Positions 46,181-64,000 of a stretch of DNA of 64,000 bases are shown here, piece by piece. Within the stretch, counting starts at the first letter, position 1. Each line of letters starts with the position of its first letter. The stretch is from Xenopus tropicalis (taxonomy: Eukaryota; Chordata; Amphibia; Anura; Pipidae). Both the position numbers and the translations under genes were made by a program. The notes beneath the pieces were generated by a model, which was given only the letters and a program-made list of their open reading frames with translations, made no database searches and was not told the DNA's origin. The stretch is from the NCBI RefSeq assembly GCF_000004195.4, contig NC_030680.2, forward strand, positions 151,384,249 to 151,448,248, written 5' to 3'.

Positions 46181-46815
46181 AGGGGCCCCCATATACTGTA
46201 ATAGGAATCAGTGCAGGGCCCCCCATATACTGTAATAGGAATCAGTGCAGGGCCCCCCATATACTGTAATAGGAATCAGTGCAGGGCCCCCCCATATACT
46301 GTAATAGGAATCAGTGCAGGGGCCCCCCATATACTGTAATAGGAATCAGTGCAGGGGCCCCCCATATACTGTAATAGGAATCAGTGCAGGGGCCCCCCAT
46401 ATACTGTAATAGGAATCAGTGCAGGGCCCCCATATACTGTAATAGGAATCAGTGCAGGGGCCCCCCATATACTGTAATAGGAATCAGTGCAGGGGCCCCC
46501 CATATACTGTAATAGGAATCAGTGCAGGGGCCCCCCCATATACTGTAATAGGAATCGGTGCAGGGGCCCCCCCATATACTGTAATAGGAATCAGTGCAGG
46601 GGCCCCCCATATACTGTAATAGGAATCAGTGCAGGGGCCCCCCATATACTGTAATAGGAATCGGTGCAGGGGCCCCCCATATACTGTAATAGGAATCGGT
46701 GCAGGGGCCCCCCATATACTGTAATAGGAATCGGTGCAGGGGCCCCCCATATACTGTAATAGGAATCGGTGCAGGGGCCCCCCATATACTGTAATAGGAA
46801 TCAGTGCAGGGGCCC
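46180..46815 (+). repeat. 35-bp intergenic minisatellite
   Basis: About 18 copies of ccccccatatactgtaatag plus gaatcagtgcagggg. The C-run length varies by one or two and there is a cag/cgg variant (tcagtg, tcggtg) in blocks. Confidence 0.94.
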
Positions 46816-47310
46816 TTTTCTAAGTTGCTCACTCACCCTGCTCTGCCCCCTCCTACACTCACACTCACCCCAGCCCCACTCTCACTGACGCAGTGACAGA
46901 GTCCCACAGACAGGGGGCCCCCACGCACCTCACACACATCTGCCCTAAACCAACAGACTTTTATCCCAAGGAATTGTGGGTGGAGACATGCAAATTAAGC
47001 CTTAATGTCTGTATGGCCCCTCCCCCTACCCCTGAGCCGCATAACGGCCCCCATACACGGGCGACTATAGCTGCTGATATGGGCCCCTTAGATTCGGCAG
47101 CTAATTGGCCTGTGTATGGGCAGAACCGAGGGGCCTGAAATTGCCCAGATGTCGGATCGGGGACATCGGCTCGTTGATGGGATCCCTGAACCGACTGCCC
47201 CATTGCCGCGTGTAGAGTTAGTGGCTTGCAAAAGTATTCAGCCCCCTGGAACTTTTCCACATTTTGTCACATTACAGCCACAAACATGAATCCATTTTAT
47301 TGGAATTCCA

Positions 47311-47636
47311 CGGGAAAGCCCAATACAAAGTGGGGTACACGGGAAAGCCCAATACAAAGTGGGGTACACGGGAAAGCCCAATACAAAGTGGGGTACACGG
47401 GAAAGCCCAATACAAAGTGGGGTACACGGGAAAGCCCAATACAAAGTGGGGTACACGGGAAAGCCCAATACAAAGTGGGGTACACGGGAAAGCCCAATAC
47501 AAAGTGGGGTACACGGGAAAGCCCAATACAAAGTGGGGTACACGTGAGAGACCAATACAAAGTGGGGTACACGTGAAAGCCCAATACAAAGTGGGGTACA
47601 CGGGAAAGCCCAATACAAAGTGGGGTACATGTGAGA
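47311..47636 (+). repeat. 29-bp array in the left Tc1 inverted repeat
   Basis: About 11 copies of gggaaagcccaatacaaagt plus ggggtacac. The last copies read cacgtgagagacc and cacgtgaaagccc, close to a typical unexpanded Tc1 end. Confidence 0.95.
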
Positions 47637-47714
47637 AGTGGAAGGAAAATCATACATGATTCCAAACATTTTTTACAAATAAATAAGTGCAAAGTGGGGT
47701 GTGTGTAATTATTC

Positions 47715-48724
47715 AGCCCCCCAATACTCTGTAGAACCCCCTTTTGCTGCAATTCCAGCTGCCAGGCTTTAGGGTATGTCTCTACCCGCTTTGCCCATCT
47801 ACAGACTGAAATCCTTGCCCATTCTTCTTTGCAAAACAGCTCCAGCTCAGTCAGATTAGATGGTCAGCCTTTGGGAACAGCAGTTTTCAGATCTTGCCAC
47901 AGATTCTCCATTGGATTTAGATCTGGGCTGTGATTGGGCCAGTCTAACACATGGATATGTTTGGGTTTAACCCATTGTTGCCCTGGCTTTATGTTTAGGG
48001 TCGTTGCCCTGCTGGAAGGGGAACCTCCGCCCCAGTCTCAAGCCTTTTGCAGACTCCAAGAGGTTTTCTTCCAAGATTGCCCTGTATTTGGCTCCATCCA
48101 TCTTCCCATCAACTCTGAGCAGCTTCCCTGTCCCTGCTGAAGCCCCCCCAGAGCATGATGCTGCCCCCCCATATGTGACAGTGGGGATGGGGGGTTCAGA
48201 GGGATGTGCAGGGTTAGTTTTCCGCACATAGAGTTTTGCATTTTGGCCAAAAAGTTCCATTTTGGTCTCATCTGACCAGAGCCCCTTCTCCCACATGTTT
48301 GCTGCCCCCCCCCCCCCCACATGGCTTGTGGCAAACTGCAAACGGGACTTCTTATGGTTTTCTGGTAACAATGGCTTTCTTCTTGCCCCTCTTCCATAAA
48401 GGCCAACTTTGTGCAGTGCCCGACTAATAGTTGCCTATGGACAGATTCCCCCCCCTGAGCTGTAGATCCCTGCAGCCCCCCCAGAGTGACCATGGGCCTC
48501 TTGGCTGCATTTCTGATCAGCGCTTGTTGGGCCTGTGAGTTTAGGGGGGGGCCGTGCCTGGGTAGGGTTACAGTTGTGCCATACTCCTGCCATTTCTGAA
48601 TGATCGGTGGAACAGGGCTCCGTGGGATGTTCAAGGCTTTGGGAATCTGTTTGTAGCCTAAGCCTGCTTTATATTTCTCAATAACTTTATCCCTGACCTG
48701 TCTGGTGTGTTCTTTGGGCTTCAT
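47715..48724 (-). pseudogene. Tc1-like transposase, frameshifted
   Basis: Reading leftward from 48724, the protein starts MKPKEHTRQVRDKV with the paired helix-turn-helix N-terminus (YKAGLGYKQIPKALNI, then a second part, KRPMVTLGGLQGSTA). The DDE catalytic domain follows: SDETKMELFG around 48280, NDPKHKA near 47990 and SPDLNPMEN near 47915, so all three acidic positions are still recognisable. Reading frames switch near 48370 and again after 47990, and the central GGGG tract is expanded, so it is not an active enzyme. It is a cut-and-paste transposase remnant, normally binding the inverted repeats now altered by arrays. Confidence 0.88.
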
Positions 48725-48966
48725 GGTGTTGTTGCTCCCAATATTCCCTTAGCAACCTCTGAGGCCGTCACAGAGCAGCTGTATTTGTACTGACATTAGA
48801 TTACACACAGGGGCACTCTATTTAGTCATTAGCACTCATCAGGCAATGTCTATGGGCAACTGACTGCACTCAGACCAAAGGGGGCTGAATAATTACGCAC
48901 ACCCCACTTTGCACTTATTTATTTGTAAAAAATGTTTGGAATCATGTATGATTTTCCTTCCACTTC

Positions 48967-49731
48967 TCACGTGTACCCCACTTTGTATTGGTCTCTCCCG
49001 TGTACCCCACTTTGTATTGGTCTCTCCCGTGTACCCCACTTTGTATTGGTCTTTCCCGTGTACCCCACTTTGTATTGGTCTCTCCCGTGTACCCCACTTT
49101 GTATTGGTCTCTCCCGTGTACCCCACTTTGTATTGGTCTTTCCCGTGTACCCCACTTTGTATTGGTCTCTCCCGTGTACCCCACTTTGTATTGGGCTTTC
49201 CCGTGTACCCCACTTTGTATTGGGCTTTCCCGTGTACCCCACTTTGTATTGGGCTTTCCCGTGTACCCCACTTTGTATTGGGCTTTCCCGTGTACCCCAC
49301 TTTGTATTGGGCTTTCCCGTGTACCCCACTTTGTATTGGTCTCTCCCGTGTACCCCACTTTGTATTGGGCTCTCCCGTGTACCCCACTTTGTATTGGGCT
49401 CTCCCGTGTACCCCACTTTGTATTGGGCTCTCCCGTGTACCCCACTTTGTAATGGGCTTTCCCGTGTACCCCACTTTGTATTGGGCTTTCCCGTGTACCC
49501 CACTTTGTATTGGGCTTTCCCGTGTACCCCACTTTGTATTGGTCTCTCCCGTGTACCCCACTTTGTATTGGTCTCTCCCGTGTACCCCACTTTGTATTGG
49601 GCTTTCCCGTGTACCCCACTTTGTATTGGGCTCTCCCGTGTACCCCACTTTGTAATGGGCTTTCCCGTGTACCCCACTTTGTATTGGGCTTTCCCGTGTA
49701 CCCCACTTTGTATTGGGCTTTCCCGTGGAAT
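48967..49731 (-). repeat. 29-bp array in the right Tc1 inverted repeat
   Basis: About 26 copies of the same 29-bp unit in inverted orientation, with gagagacc, gaaagacc, gagagccc and gaaagccc subtypes in blocks. The order differs from the left array, so the two expanded independently or were reshuffled. Confidence 0.95.
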
Positions 49732-49972
49732 TCCAATAAAATGGATTCATGTTTGTGGCTGTAATGTGACAAAATGTGGAAAAGTTCAAGGGGGCCGAAT
49801 ACTTTTGCAAGCCACTGTAGATCGTTTGGCCCCAGGGCCAAACAATCGGATTATTTTTTTTTTAAGTTACTTGCTACCCGATATTGCCCACCCGTAGGTG
49901 GGGATATCGGGTGAAGATCCACTCACTTGGCGACATAGCCAAGCGAGCGGATCTTATAGTGTATGGGGACCT

Positions 49973-50034
49973 TTACTCTCTGTCTGCCCCAAGTGCTCCT
50001 GGGAAAGGGAAGTAAATTTCCAAAGTGCTAAGCC
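49973..50034. other. Short spacer
   Basis: Non-repetitive sequence between the transposon cluster and the next 51-bp array; nothing recognised. Confidence 0.5.
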
Positions 50035-50555
50035 CCTGCCCCAGTGAGCTTACAATCTAAGGTCCCTATCCCATTCCCATCAGCCCCTGCCCCAGTGAGC
50101 TTACAATCTAAGGTCCCTATCCCATTCCCATCAGTCCCTGCCCCAGTGAGCTTACAATCTAAGGTCCCTATCCCATTCCCATCAGTCCCTGCCCCAGTGA
50201 GCTTACAATCTAAGGTCCCTATCCCATTCCCATCAGTCCCTGCCCCAGTGAGCTTACAATCTAAGGTCCCTATCCCATTCCCATCAGCCCCTGCCCCAGT
50301 GAGCTTACAATCTAAGGTCCCTATCCCATTCCCATCAGTCCCTGCCCCAGTGAGCTTACAATCTAAGGCCCCTATCACATTCCCATCAGTCCCTGCCCCA
50401 GTGAGCTTACAATCTAAGGTCCCTATCCCATTCCCATCAGTCCCTGCCCCAGTGAGCTTACAATCTAAGGCCCCTATCCCATTCCCATCAGCCCCTGCCC
50501 CAGTGAGCTTACAATCTAAGGTCCCTATCCCATTCCCATCAGTCCCTCACACTCA
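50035..50555 (-). repeat. 51-bp minisatellite, copy 2 (intergenic, reverse)
   Basis: About ten copies of the reverse complement of the unit in NUP210 intron 8 (cagtgagcttacaatctaag, gtccctatcccattcccatc). Subtypes agccc and agtcc match those of the other two arrays. Confidence 0.95.
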
Positions 50556-50832
50556 CAGGGCCCCTCACTCTCCCTCAGTCTCACACTCAGAGTCCCACTC
50601 ACTTGCTGGCTCTCTCACTAGAAGGAGGGGCCCTAATTAATTACAGGTACAATACAGGTGGGGGGGGGGGGGAAATAAAGGGGAGTTGCTGTGGGATCTG
50701 TGTTGGTCCCTCACTCACACTCACACTTTAGCCCCCAGCAAAATCATACAGTACCCTGTACAACTCACTCAGCTGTACCCCCCCCCATCAACAACCACTC
50801 ACACTCATGTATCTACCTGTTCCACTCCCACT
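50556..50832 (+). promoter_or_regulatory. Upstream region of the IQSEC1-like gene
   Basis: Contains cactc-rich sequence, a G14 run at 50659-50672 and increasing CpG content toward the gene. No core promoter element can be fixed. The CpG-rich part continues to about 51560. Confidence 0.4.
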
Positions 50833-51252
50833 CGGCGATCCCCCAGCCCCACTCACGCTCGGCGATCCCCCGGCCCCACGCACACTCGGCGATCCCCCGG
50901 CCCCACGCACACTCGGCGATCCCCCGGCCCCACGCACACTCGGCGATCCCCCGGCCCCACGCACACTCGGCGATCCCCCGGCCCCACGCACACTCGGCGA
51001 TCCCCCGGCCCCACTCACACTCGGCGATCCCCCGGCCCCACTCACACTCGGCGATCCCCCGGCCCCACGCACACTCGGCGATCCCCCGGCCCCACTCACA
51101 CTCGGCGATCCCCCGGCCCCACGCACACTCGGCGATCCCCCGGCCCCACGCACACTCGGCGATCCCCCGGCCCCACGCACACTCGGCGATCCCCCGGCCC
51201 CACGCACACTCGGCGATCCCCCGGCCCCACTCACACTCGGCGATCCCCCGGC
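50833..51252 (+). repeat. 27-bp CpG-rich minisatellite before IQSEC1 exon 1
   Basis: About 15-16 copies of cggcgatcccccggccccac plus gcacact, with tcacact variants. It ends about 120 bp before the IQSEC1 ATG. Its frame (RRSPGPTHT per unit) is open and in frame with that ATG. Confidence 0.95.
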
Positions 51253-51372
51253 CGCTCACCCCCTCCCCCAGCCGCGGTTCCTCCCTCCCAGCTCAGGCGG
51301 CGGGCAGGCAGGGAAGAGGCAGAGGGACGGGGAGAGGCAGAGGGAGAAGCGGCTGCGGGGGAAGCGGAGGGG

Positions 51373-59231
<7,859 letters not shown>

Positions 59232-59324
59232 GTACAGTTGCACTTTCTTTTTATCCCAAATGCTCCAGTCTCTCTGCTAACTCTATTCTAGCAAGTCTGT
59301 AGGTTCTCCTTGTGTCTATGTGAC

Positions 59325-60578
59325 CTTAGATTGTAAGCTCACTGGGGCAGGGGCTGATGGGAATGGGATAGGGACCTTAGATTGTAAGCTCACTGGGGCA
59401 GGGGCTGATGGGAATGGGATAGGGCCCTTAGATTGTAAGCTCACTGGGGCAGGCGGCTATGGGAATGTAATAGGGACCTTAGATTGTAAGCTCACTGGGG
59501 CAGGGACTGATGGGAATGTTGATAGGGACCTTAGATGTAAGCTCACTGGGCAGGGGCTTATGGGAATGGGATAGGGACCTTAGATTGTAAGCTCCACTGG
59601 GGGCAGGGGCTTATGGGAATGGGAAGGGACCTTAGATTGTAAGCTCACTGGGCAGGGACTGATGGAAGTGGATAGGGACCTTAGATTGTAAGCTCACTGG
59701 GGCAGGGACTGATGGGAATGTGATAGGGACCTTAGATTTGTAAGCTCACTGGGGCAGGGACTGATGGGAATGGGATAGGGACCTTAGATTGTAAGCTCAC
59801 TGGGGCAGGGGCTGATGGGAATGTGATAGGGACCTTAGATTGTAAGCTCACCGGGGCAGGGGCTGATGGAATGTGATAGGGACCTTAGATTGTAAGCTCA
59901 CCGGGGCAGGGGCTGATAGGAATGTGATAGGACCTTAGATTGTAAGCTCACTGGGGCAGGGGACTGATGGGAATGGGATAGGGACCTTAGATTGTAAGCT
60001 CACTGGGGGCAGGGACTGATGGGAATGGGATAGGGACCTTAGATTGTAAGCTCACTGGGCAGGGACTGATGGAATGGGATAGGGACCTTAGATTGTAAGC
60101 TCACCGGGGGCAGGGGCTGATAGGAATGTGATAGGGACCTTAGATTGTAAGCTCACTGGGGCAGGGACTGATGGGAATGGGATAGGGACCTTAGATTGTA
60201 AGCTCACCGGGGCAGGGGCTGATAGGAATGTGATAGGGACCTTAGATTGTAAGCTCACTGGGGCAGGGGCTGATGGGAATGGGATAGGGACCTTAGATTG
60301 TAAGCTCACTGGGACAGGGACTGATGGGAATGGGATAGGGACCTTAGATTGTAAGCTCACTGGGGCAGGGACTGATGGGAATGGGATAGGGACCTTAGAT
60401 TGTAAGCTCACTGGGGCAGGGACTGATGGGAATGTGATAGGGACCTTAGATTGTAAGCTCACTGGGGCAGGGACTGATGGGAATGGGATAGGGACCTTAG
60501 ATTGTAAGCTCACTGGGGCAGGGGCTGATGGGAATGGTATAGGGACCTTAGATTGTAAGCTCACTGGGGCAGGGACCG
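59325..60578 (+). repeat. 51-bp minisatellite, copy 3 (IQSEC1 intron 2)
   Basis: About 25 copies of the unit also found in NUP210 intron 8 and, reversed, at 50035-50555. It begins about 95 bp after IQSEC1 exon 2. The part 59440-59660 has many one-base gaps. Confidence 0.95.
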
Positions 60579-62103
60579 AGTGTGGCCCCCCTAAGACTGA
60601 GCGTGACCCCCCCTGAGACTGAGCATGGCCCCCCCTGAGGCTGAGTGTGGCCCCCCTGAGACTTAGTGTGGCCCCCCTGAGACTGAGTGTGGCCCCCCTG
60701 AGACTGAGCGTGACCCCCCTGAGGCTGAGTGTGGCCCCCCTGAGACTGAGCCTGCCCCCCTGAGACTGAGCCTGGCCCCCCTGAGACTGAGCGTGACCCC
60801 CCTGAGACTGAGCCTGGCCCCCCTGAGACTGAGCCTGGCCCCCCTGAGACTGAGTGTGGCCCCCCTGAGGCTGAGCGTGGCCCCCCTGAGGCTGAACGTG
60901 GCCCCCCTGAGACTGAACGTGGCCCCCCTGAGACTGAGCGTGGCCCCCCTGAGGCTGAGCGTGACCCCCCTGACGCTGAGCGTGACCCCCCTGAGACTGA
61001 ACGTGGCCCCCCTGAGACTGAGTGTGGCCCCCCTGAGACTGAACGTGACCCCCCTGAGGCTGAGCGTGGCCCCCCTGAGGCTGAGCGTGACCCCCCTGAC
61101 ACTGAGCCTGGCCCCCCTGAGACTGAGTGTGACCCCCTTGAGACTGAGCCTGGCCCCCCTGAGACTGAGCCTGGCCCCCCTGAGACTGAGTGTGGCCCCC
61201 CTGAGACTGAGCGTGACCCCCCTGAGACTGAGCGTGACCCCCCTGAGACTGAACGTGACCCCCCTGAGACTGAGCCTGGCCCCCCTAAAACTGAGCGTGG
61301 CCCCCCTGAGACTGAGCGTGACCCCCCTGAGACTGAGCCTGGCCCCCCTGAGACTGAGCGTGACCCCCCTAAGACTGAGCCTGGCCCCCCTGAGACTGAG
61401 CGTGGCCCCCCTGAGGCTGAGCGTGACCCCCCTGAGACTGAGCGTGACCCCCCTGAGACTGAGCCTGGCCCACCTGAGACTGAGCGTGACCCCCCTGAGA
61501 CTGTGCGTGACCCCCCTGAGACTGAGCCTGGCCCCCCTGAGACTGAGCGTGACCCCCCTGAGACTGAGCCTGGCCCCCCTGAGACTGAGCGTGGCCCCCC
61601 TGAGACTGAGCGTAACCCCCCTGAGACTGAGCCTGGCCCCCCTGAGACTGAGCCTGGCCCCCCTGAGACTGAGCGTGACCCCCCTGAGACTGAGCGTGAC
61701 CCCCCTGAGACTGAGCCTGGCCCCCCTGAGACTGAGCCTGGCCCCCCTGAGACTGAGCGTGACCCCCTGAGACTGAGCGTGACCCCCCTGAGACTGAGCG
61801 TGACCCCCCTGAGACTGAGCGTGACCCCCCTGAGACTGAGCGTGACCCCCCTGAGACTGAGCCTGGCCCCCCTGAGACTGAGCCTGGCCCCCCTGAGACT
61901 GAGCCTGGCCCCCCTGAGACTGAGCGTGACCCCCCTGAGACTGAGCCTGGCCCCCCTGAGACTGAGCGTGACCCCCCTGAGACTGAGCGTGACCCCCCTG
62001 AGACTGAGTGTGGCCCCCCTGAGACTGAGCCTGGCCCCCCTGAGACTGAGTGTGACCCCCCTGAGACTGAGCCTGGCCCCCCTGAGACTGAGTGTGGCCC
62101 CCC
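60579..62103 (+). repeat. 21-bp minisatellite, IQSEC1 intron 2
   Basis: About 72 copies of ctgagactgagcgtgacccc plus c, with gcctggccc, gtgtggccc and gaacgtgac variants. It joins directly onto the 51-bp array at gcagggaccgagtgtggccc. All three plus-strand frames stay open for long stretches because the unit is seven codons. Confidence 0.95.
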
Positions 62104-62124
62104 CCAGGTTTTAGGGACCCTGAA

Positions 62125-62572
62125 AGGGTTTGTTCACCTTTGAGTTGGCATTTAGTATGATGTAGAGAGTAACACTTTGCAGTTGGTCTTCATTTCTAAT
62201 TATTTGTGGTTTTTTAATTATTCCATTTTTTTATTCATCAACTCTCCAGTTTGGAGTTTCAACAGCTATCTGGTTGCTAGGGTCCAAATTACTTAGCAAC
62301 CAGTCAGTGGTTTGAATGAGTGATATATGAATAGAAAAGTAAGCTGTAAAGTAACAATAACAATAAAACTGGAGCCTCACAGAGCAATAGGGTTTGGCTG
62401 CCGGGGTCAGTGACCCCCATTTGAAAGCTGCAAAGAGTCGGAAAAAAGAGGCAAATAGATCAAAAACTATAAGAAACAAATAATGAAGACCAATTGAAAA
62501 GTTGCTTAAACCTGCCCATTCTATAACATACAAAAAATCAAATCAAAGTGAACTGCCCCTTTAAATGATGTT
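62125..62572 (-). mobile_element. MITE, reverse copy
   Basis: Starts aaagggtttgttcacctttg and ends gtgaactgcccctttaaa, inverted ends. The interior is the reverse complement of the 42640-43075 copy (cctcacagagcaatagggtt, tcagtgacccccatttgaaa). Confidence 0.78.
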
Positions 62573-62990
62573 GCTGTGGGTCAGAATATCCCCAGGGTCC
62601 CTTGTACCCGTATTGGGCTGGATCAGTACTGGGAGTATCGGTACCAGCAGCTCTGTATGGGCCCCTCAGTGCAGGATCCCTAGCGAGTAACATGGGGAGA
62701 GCGGAATGGGAAATATCCCAGAATGCTTTGCATAATGCGAATAATAACAGCTGCTAATTAATATTAAATGCCACAACATTGTTCCCTCACCCAAACACTG
62801 AGGGAAAGTTCCCCGTATGTTCCCCCGACTGAAACAGCTTGGCCCCCGAGTAACAGCAGCGCAGGATCTGCAGCAAATACAGACAGGCGCAATGGGGGGG
62901 TCACGGCAGTGACGTCAGGGGCTCATTCTGCAGGGATTTAAAGGGGAAATTACCACTATATTCATAAGGGGCTTAATAGGTTATTGTCAT
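62573..62990. other. Intronic unique DNA
   Basis: No recognisable feature; moderately CpG-rich near 62880-62910. Confidence 0.5.
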
Positions 62991-62995
62991 TTAAA

Positions 62996-64000
62996 CATAC
63001 AGTACAGTATGGGGGTACAGCTTATTGTGTGCCCAGAACATTCCCTCTCTGTATATTTGTATTTATACATATGGGTAGGGGGTGCCATAGTGTTTCCCTT
63101 AGACAGTACAGTATGGGGGTACAGCTTATTGTGTGCCCAGAACATTCCTTCTCTGTATATTTGTATTTATACATATGGGTAGGGGGTGCCATAGTGTTTC
63201 CCTTAGACAGTACAGTATGGGGGTACAGCTTATTGTGTGCCCAGAACATTCCTTCTCTGTATATTTGTATTTATACATATGGGTAGGAGGTGCCATAGTG
63301 TTTCCCTTAGACAGTACAGTATGGGGGTACAGCTTATTGTGTGCCCAGAACATTCCTTCTCTGTATATTTGTATTTATACATATGGGTAGGAGGTGCCAT
63401 AGTGTTTCCCTTAGACAGTACAGTATGGGGGTACAGCTTATTGTGTGCCCAAAACATTCCTTCTCTGTATATTTGTATTTATACATATGGGTAGGGGGTG
63501 CCATATTGATCCCCATAGACAGTACAGTATGGGGGTACAGCTTATTGTGTGCCCAAAACATTCCTTCTCTGTATATTTGTATTTATACATATGGGTAGGG
63601 GCTGCCATAGTGTTTCCCATAGACAGTACAGTATGGGGGTACAGCTTATTGTGTGCCCAGAACATTCCTTCTCTGTATATTTGTATTTATACATATGGGT
63701 AGGAGGTGCCATAGTGTTTCCCTTAGACAGTACAGTATGGGGGTACAGCTTATTGTGTGCCCAGAACATTCCTTCTCTGTATATTTGTATTTATACATAT
63801 GGGTAGGGGGTGCCATAGTGTTTCCCTTAGACAGTACAGTATGGGGGTACAGCTTATTGTGTGCCCAGAACATTCCTTCTCTGTATATTTGTATTTATAC
63901 ATATGGGTAGGGGGTGCCATAGTGTTTCCCTTAGACAGTACAGTATGGGGGTACAGCTTATTGTGTGCCCAGAACATTCCCTCTCTGTATATTTGTATTT
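62996..64000 (+). repeat. 104-bp minisatellite at the window edge
   Basis: Nine to ten near-identical copies of a 104-bp unit (gtacagtatgggggtacagc, ttattgtgtgcccagaacat, tccttctctgtatatttgta, tttatacatatgggtagggg). It continues beyond the window. Confidence 0.95.

Larger units (their letters stand above)
47219..49819 (-). mobile_element. Tc1/mariner element with expanded subterminal arrays
   Basis: The inverted ends start gtggcttgcaaaagtattc on the left and, reversed, cagtggcttgcaaaagtatt on the right, each next to TA, the Tc1/mariner target. The inverted repeats continue inward to about 47728 and from about 48885 and include tcatacatgattccaaacat. Between the outer and inner parts of each, a 29-bp array has grown: 47311-47636 on the left (about 11 copies) and 48967-49731 on the right (about 26 copies), in opposite orientation. 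A decayed minus-strand transposase lies between. Confidence 0.93.
47040..49972. mobile_element. Older element split by a Tc1 insertion
   Basis: The flanks of the Tc1 element look like two halves of one element. The left starts cccccatacacgggc (from about 47047) and the right ends agtgtatggggacc (about 49973), which are inverted ends. The interior halves (47040-47218 and 49820-49972) have stem-rich sequence such as cccgatattgcccacccgta. No coding capacity. Confidence 0.55.

Noticed and set aside
47715..48724. Active Tc1 transposase
   Set aside because: At least two frame changes and an expanded G tract interrupt the coding sequence, although the catalytic motifs are still visible.

Overview
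The window is vertebrate nuclear DNA, most likely an amphibian of the genus Xenopus. It has intron-exon genes with GT-AG junctions, CpG-rich promoters, TTAA-flanked and 8-bp-TSD MITEs of the kinds common in frog genomes, a Tc1-type DNA transposon, and no bacterial gene organisation. I assign species by memory of such repeats, not by search.

Two genes lie on the + strand. NUP210 (nuclear pore membrane glycoprotein gp210) is complete from ATG 8135 to stop 41528. I could place all 40 coding exons by reading frame, splice sites and similarity to the vertebrate protein; they join to about 1,893 codons, close to the human length. Exon 1 carries one apparent extra G in a homopolymer. About 7 kb after the NUP210 polyadenylation signal, at 51373, the first coding exon of a second gene begins. 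Its N-terminal coiled coil resembles the IQSEC family. NUP210 followed by IQSEC1 in the same orientation is also the human 3p25 arrangement, so I call it IQSEC1; it continues past the window.

Layout: 1-7795, a 26-27 bp minisatellite whose unit resembles the CTCF binding consensus; 7800-8134, NUP210 promoter and CpG island; 8135-41528, NUP210; 41529 to about 44055, its 3' UTR; 44290-50560, intergenic minisatellites and a Tc1 element nested in another element; 50833-51252, a 27-bp array running in frame into IQSEC1 exon 1; 51373-64000, IQSEC1 exons 1 and 2 with introns made largely of tandem arrays.

The most striking property is tandem-repeat density. About thirty different minisatellites, with units from 18 to 241 bp, fill an estimated 40 percent of the window and occupy many NUP210 introns. 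Several interact with gene function: the CTCF-like array before the promoter; NUP210 intron 3, built entirely of ten 60-bp units that each carry a 3' splice site and stay in frame; a minor-spliceosome (AT-AG) intron filled with a 79-bp array; a duplicated exon-9 splice acceptor; and an open 27-bp repeat upstream of IQSEC1. Parts of 1-5140, 8.3-10.2 kb, 53.3-54.4 kb and 57-59.7 kb show irregular single-base indels, as expected of poorly polished long-read gap filling.
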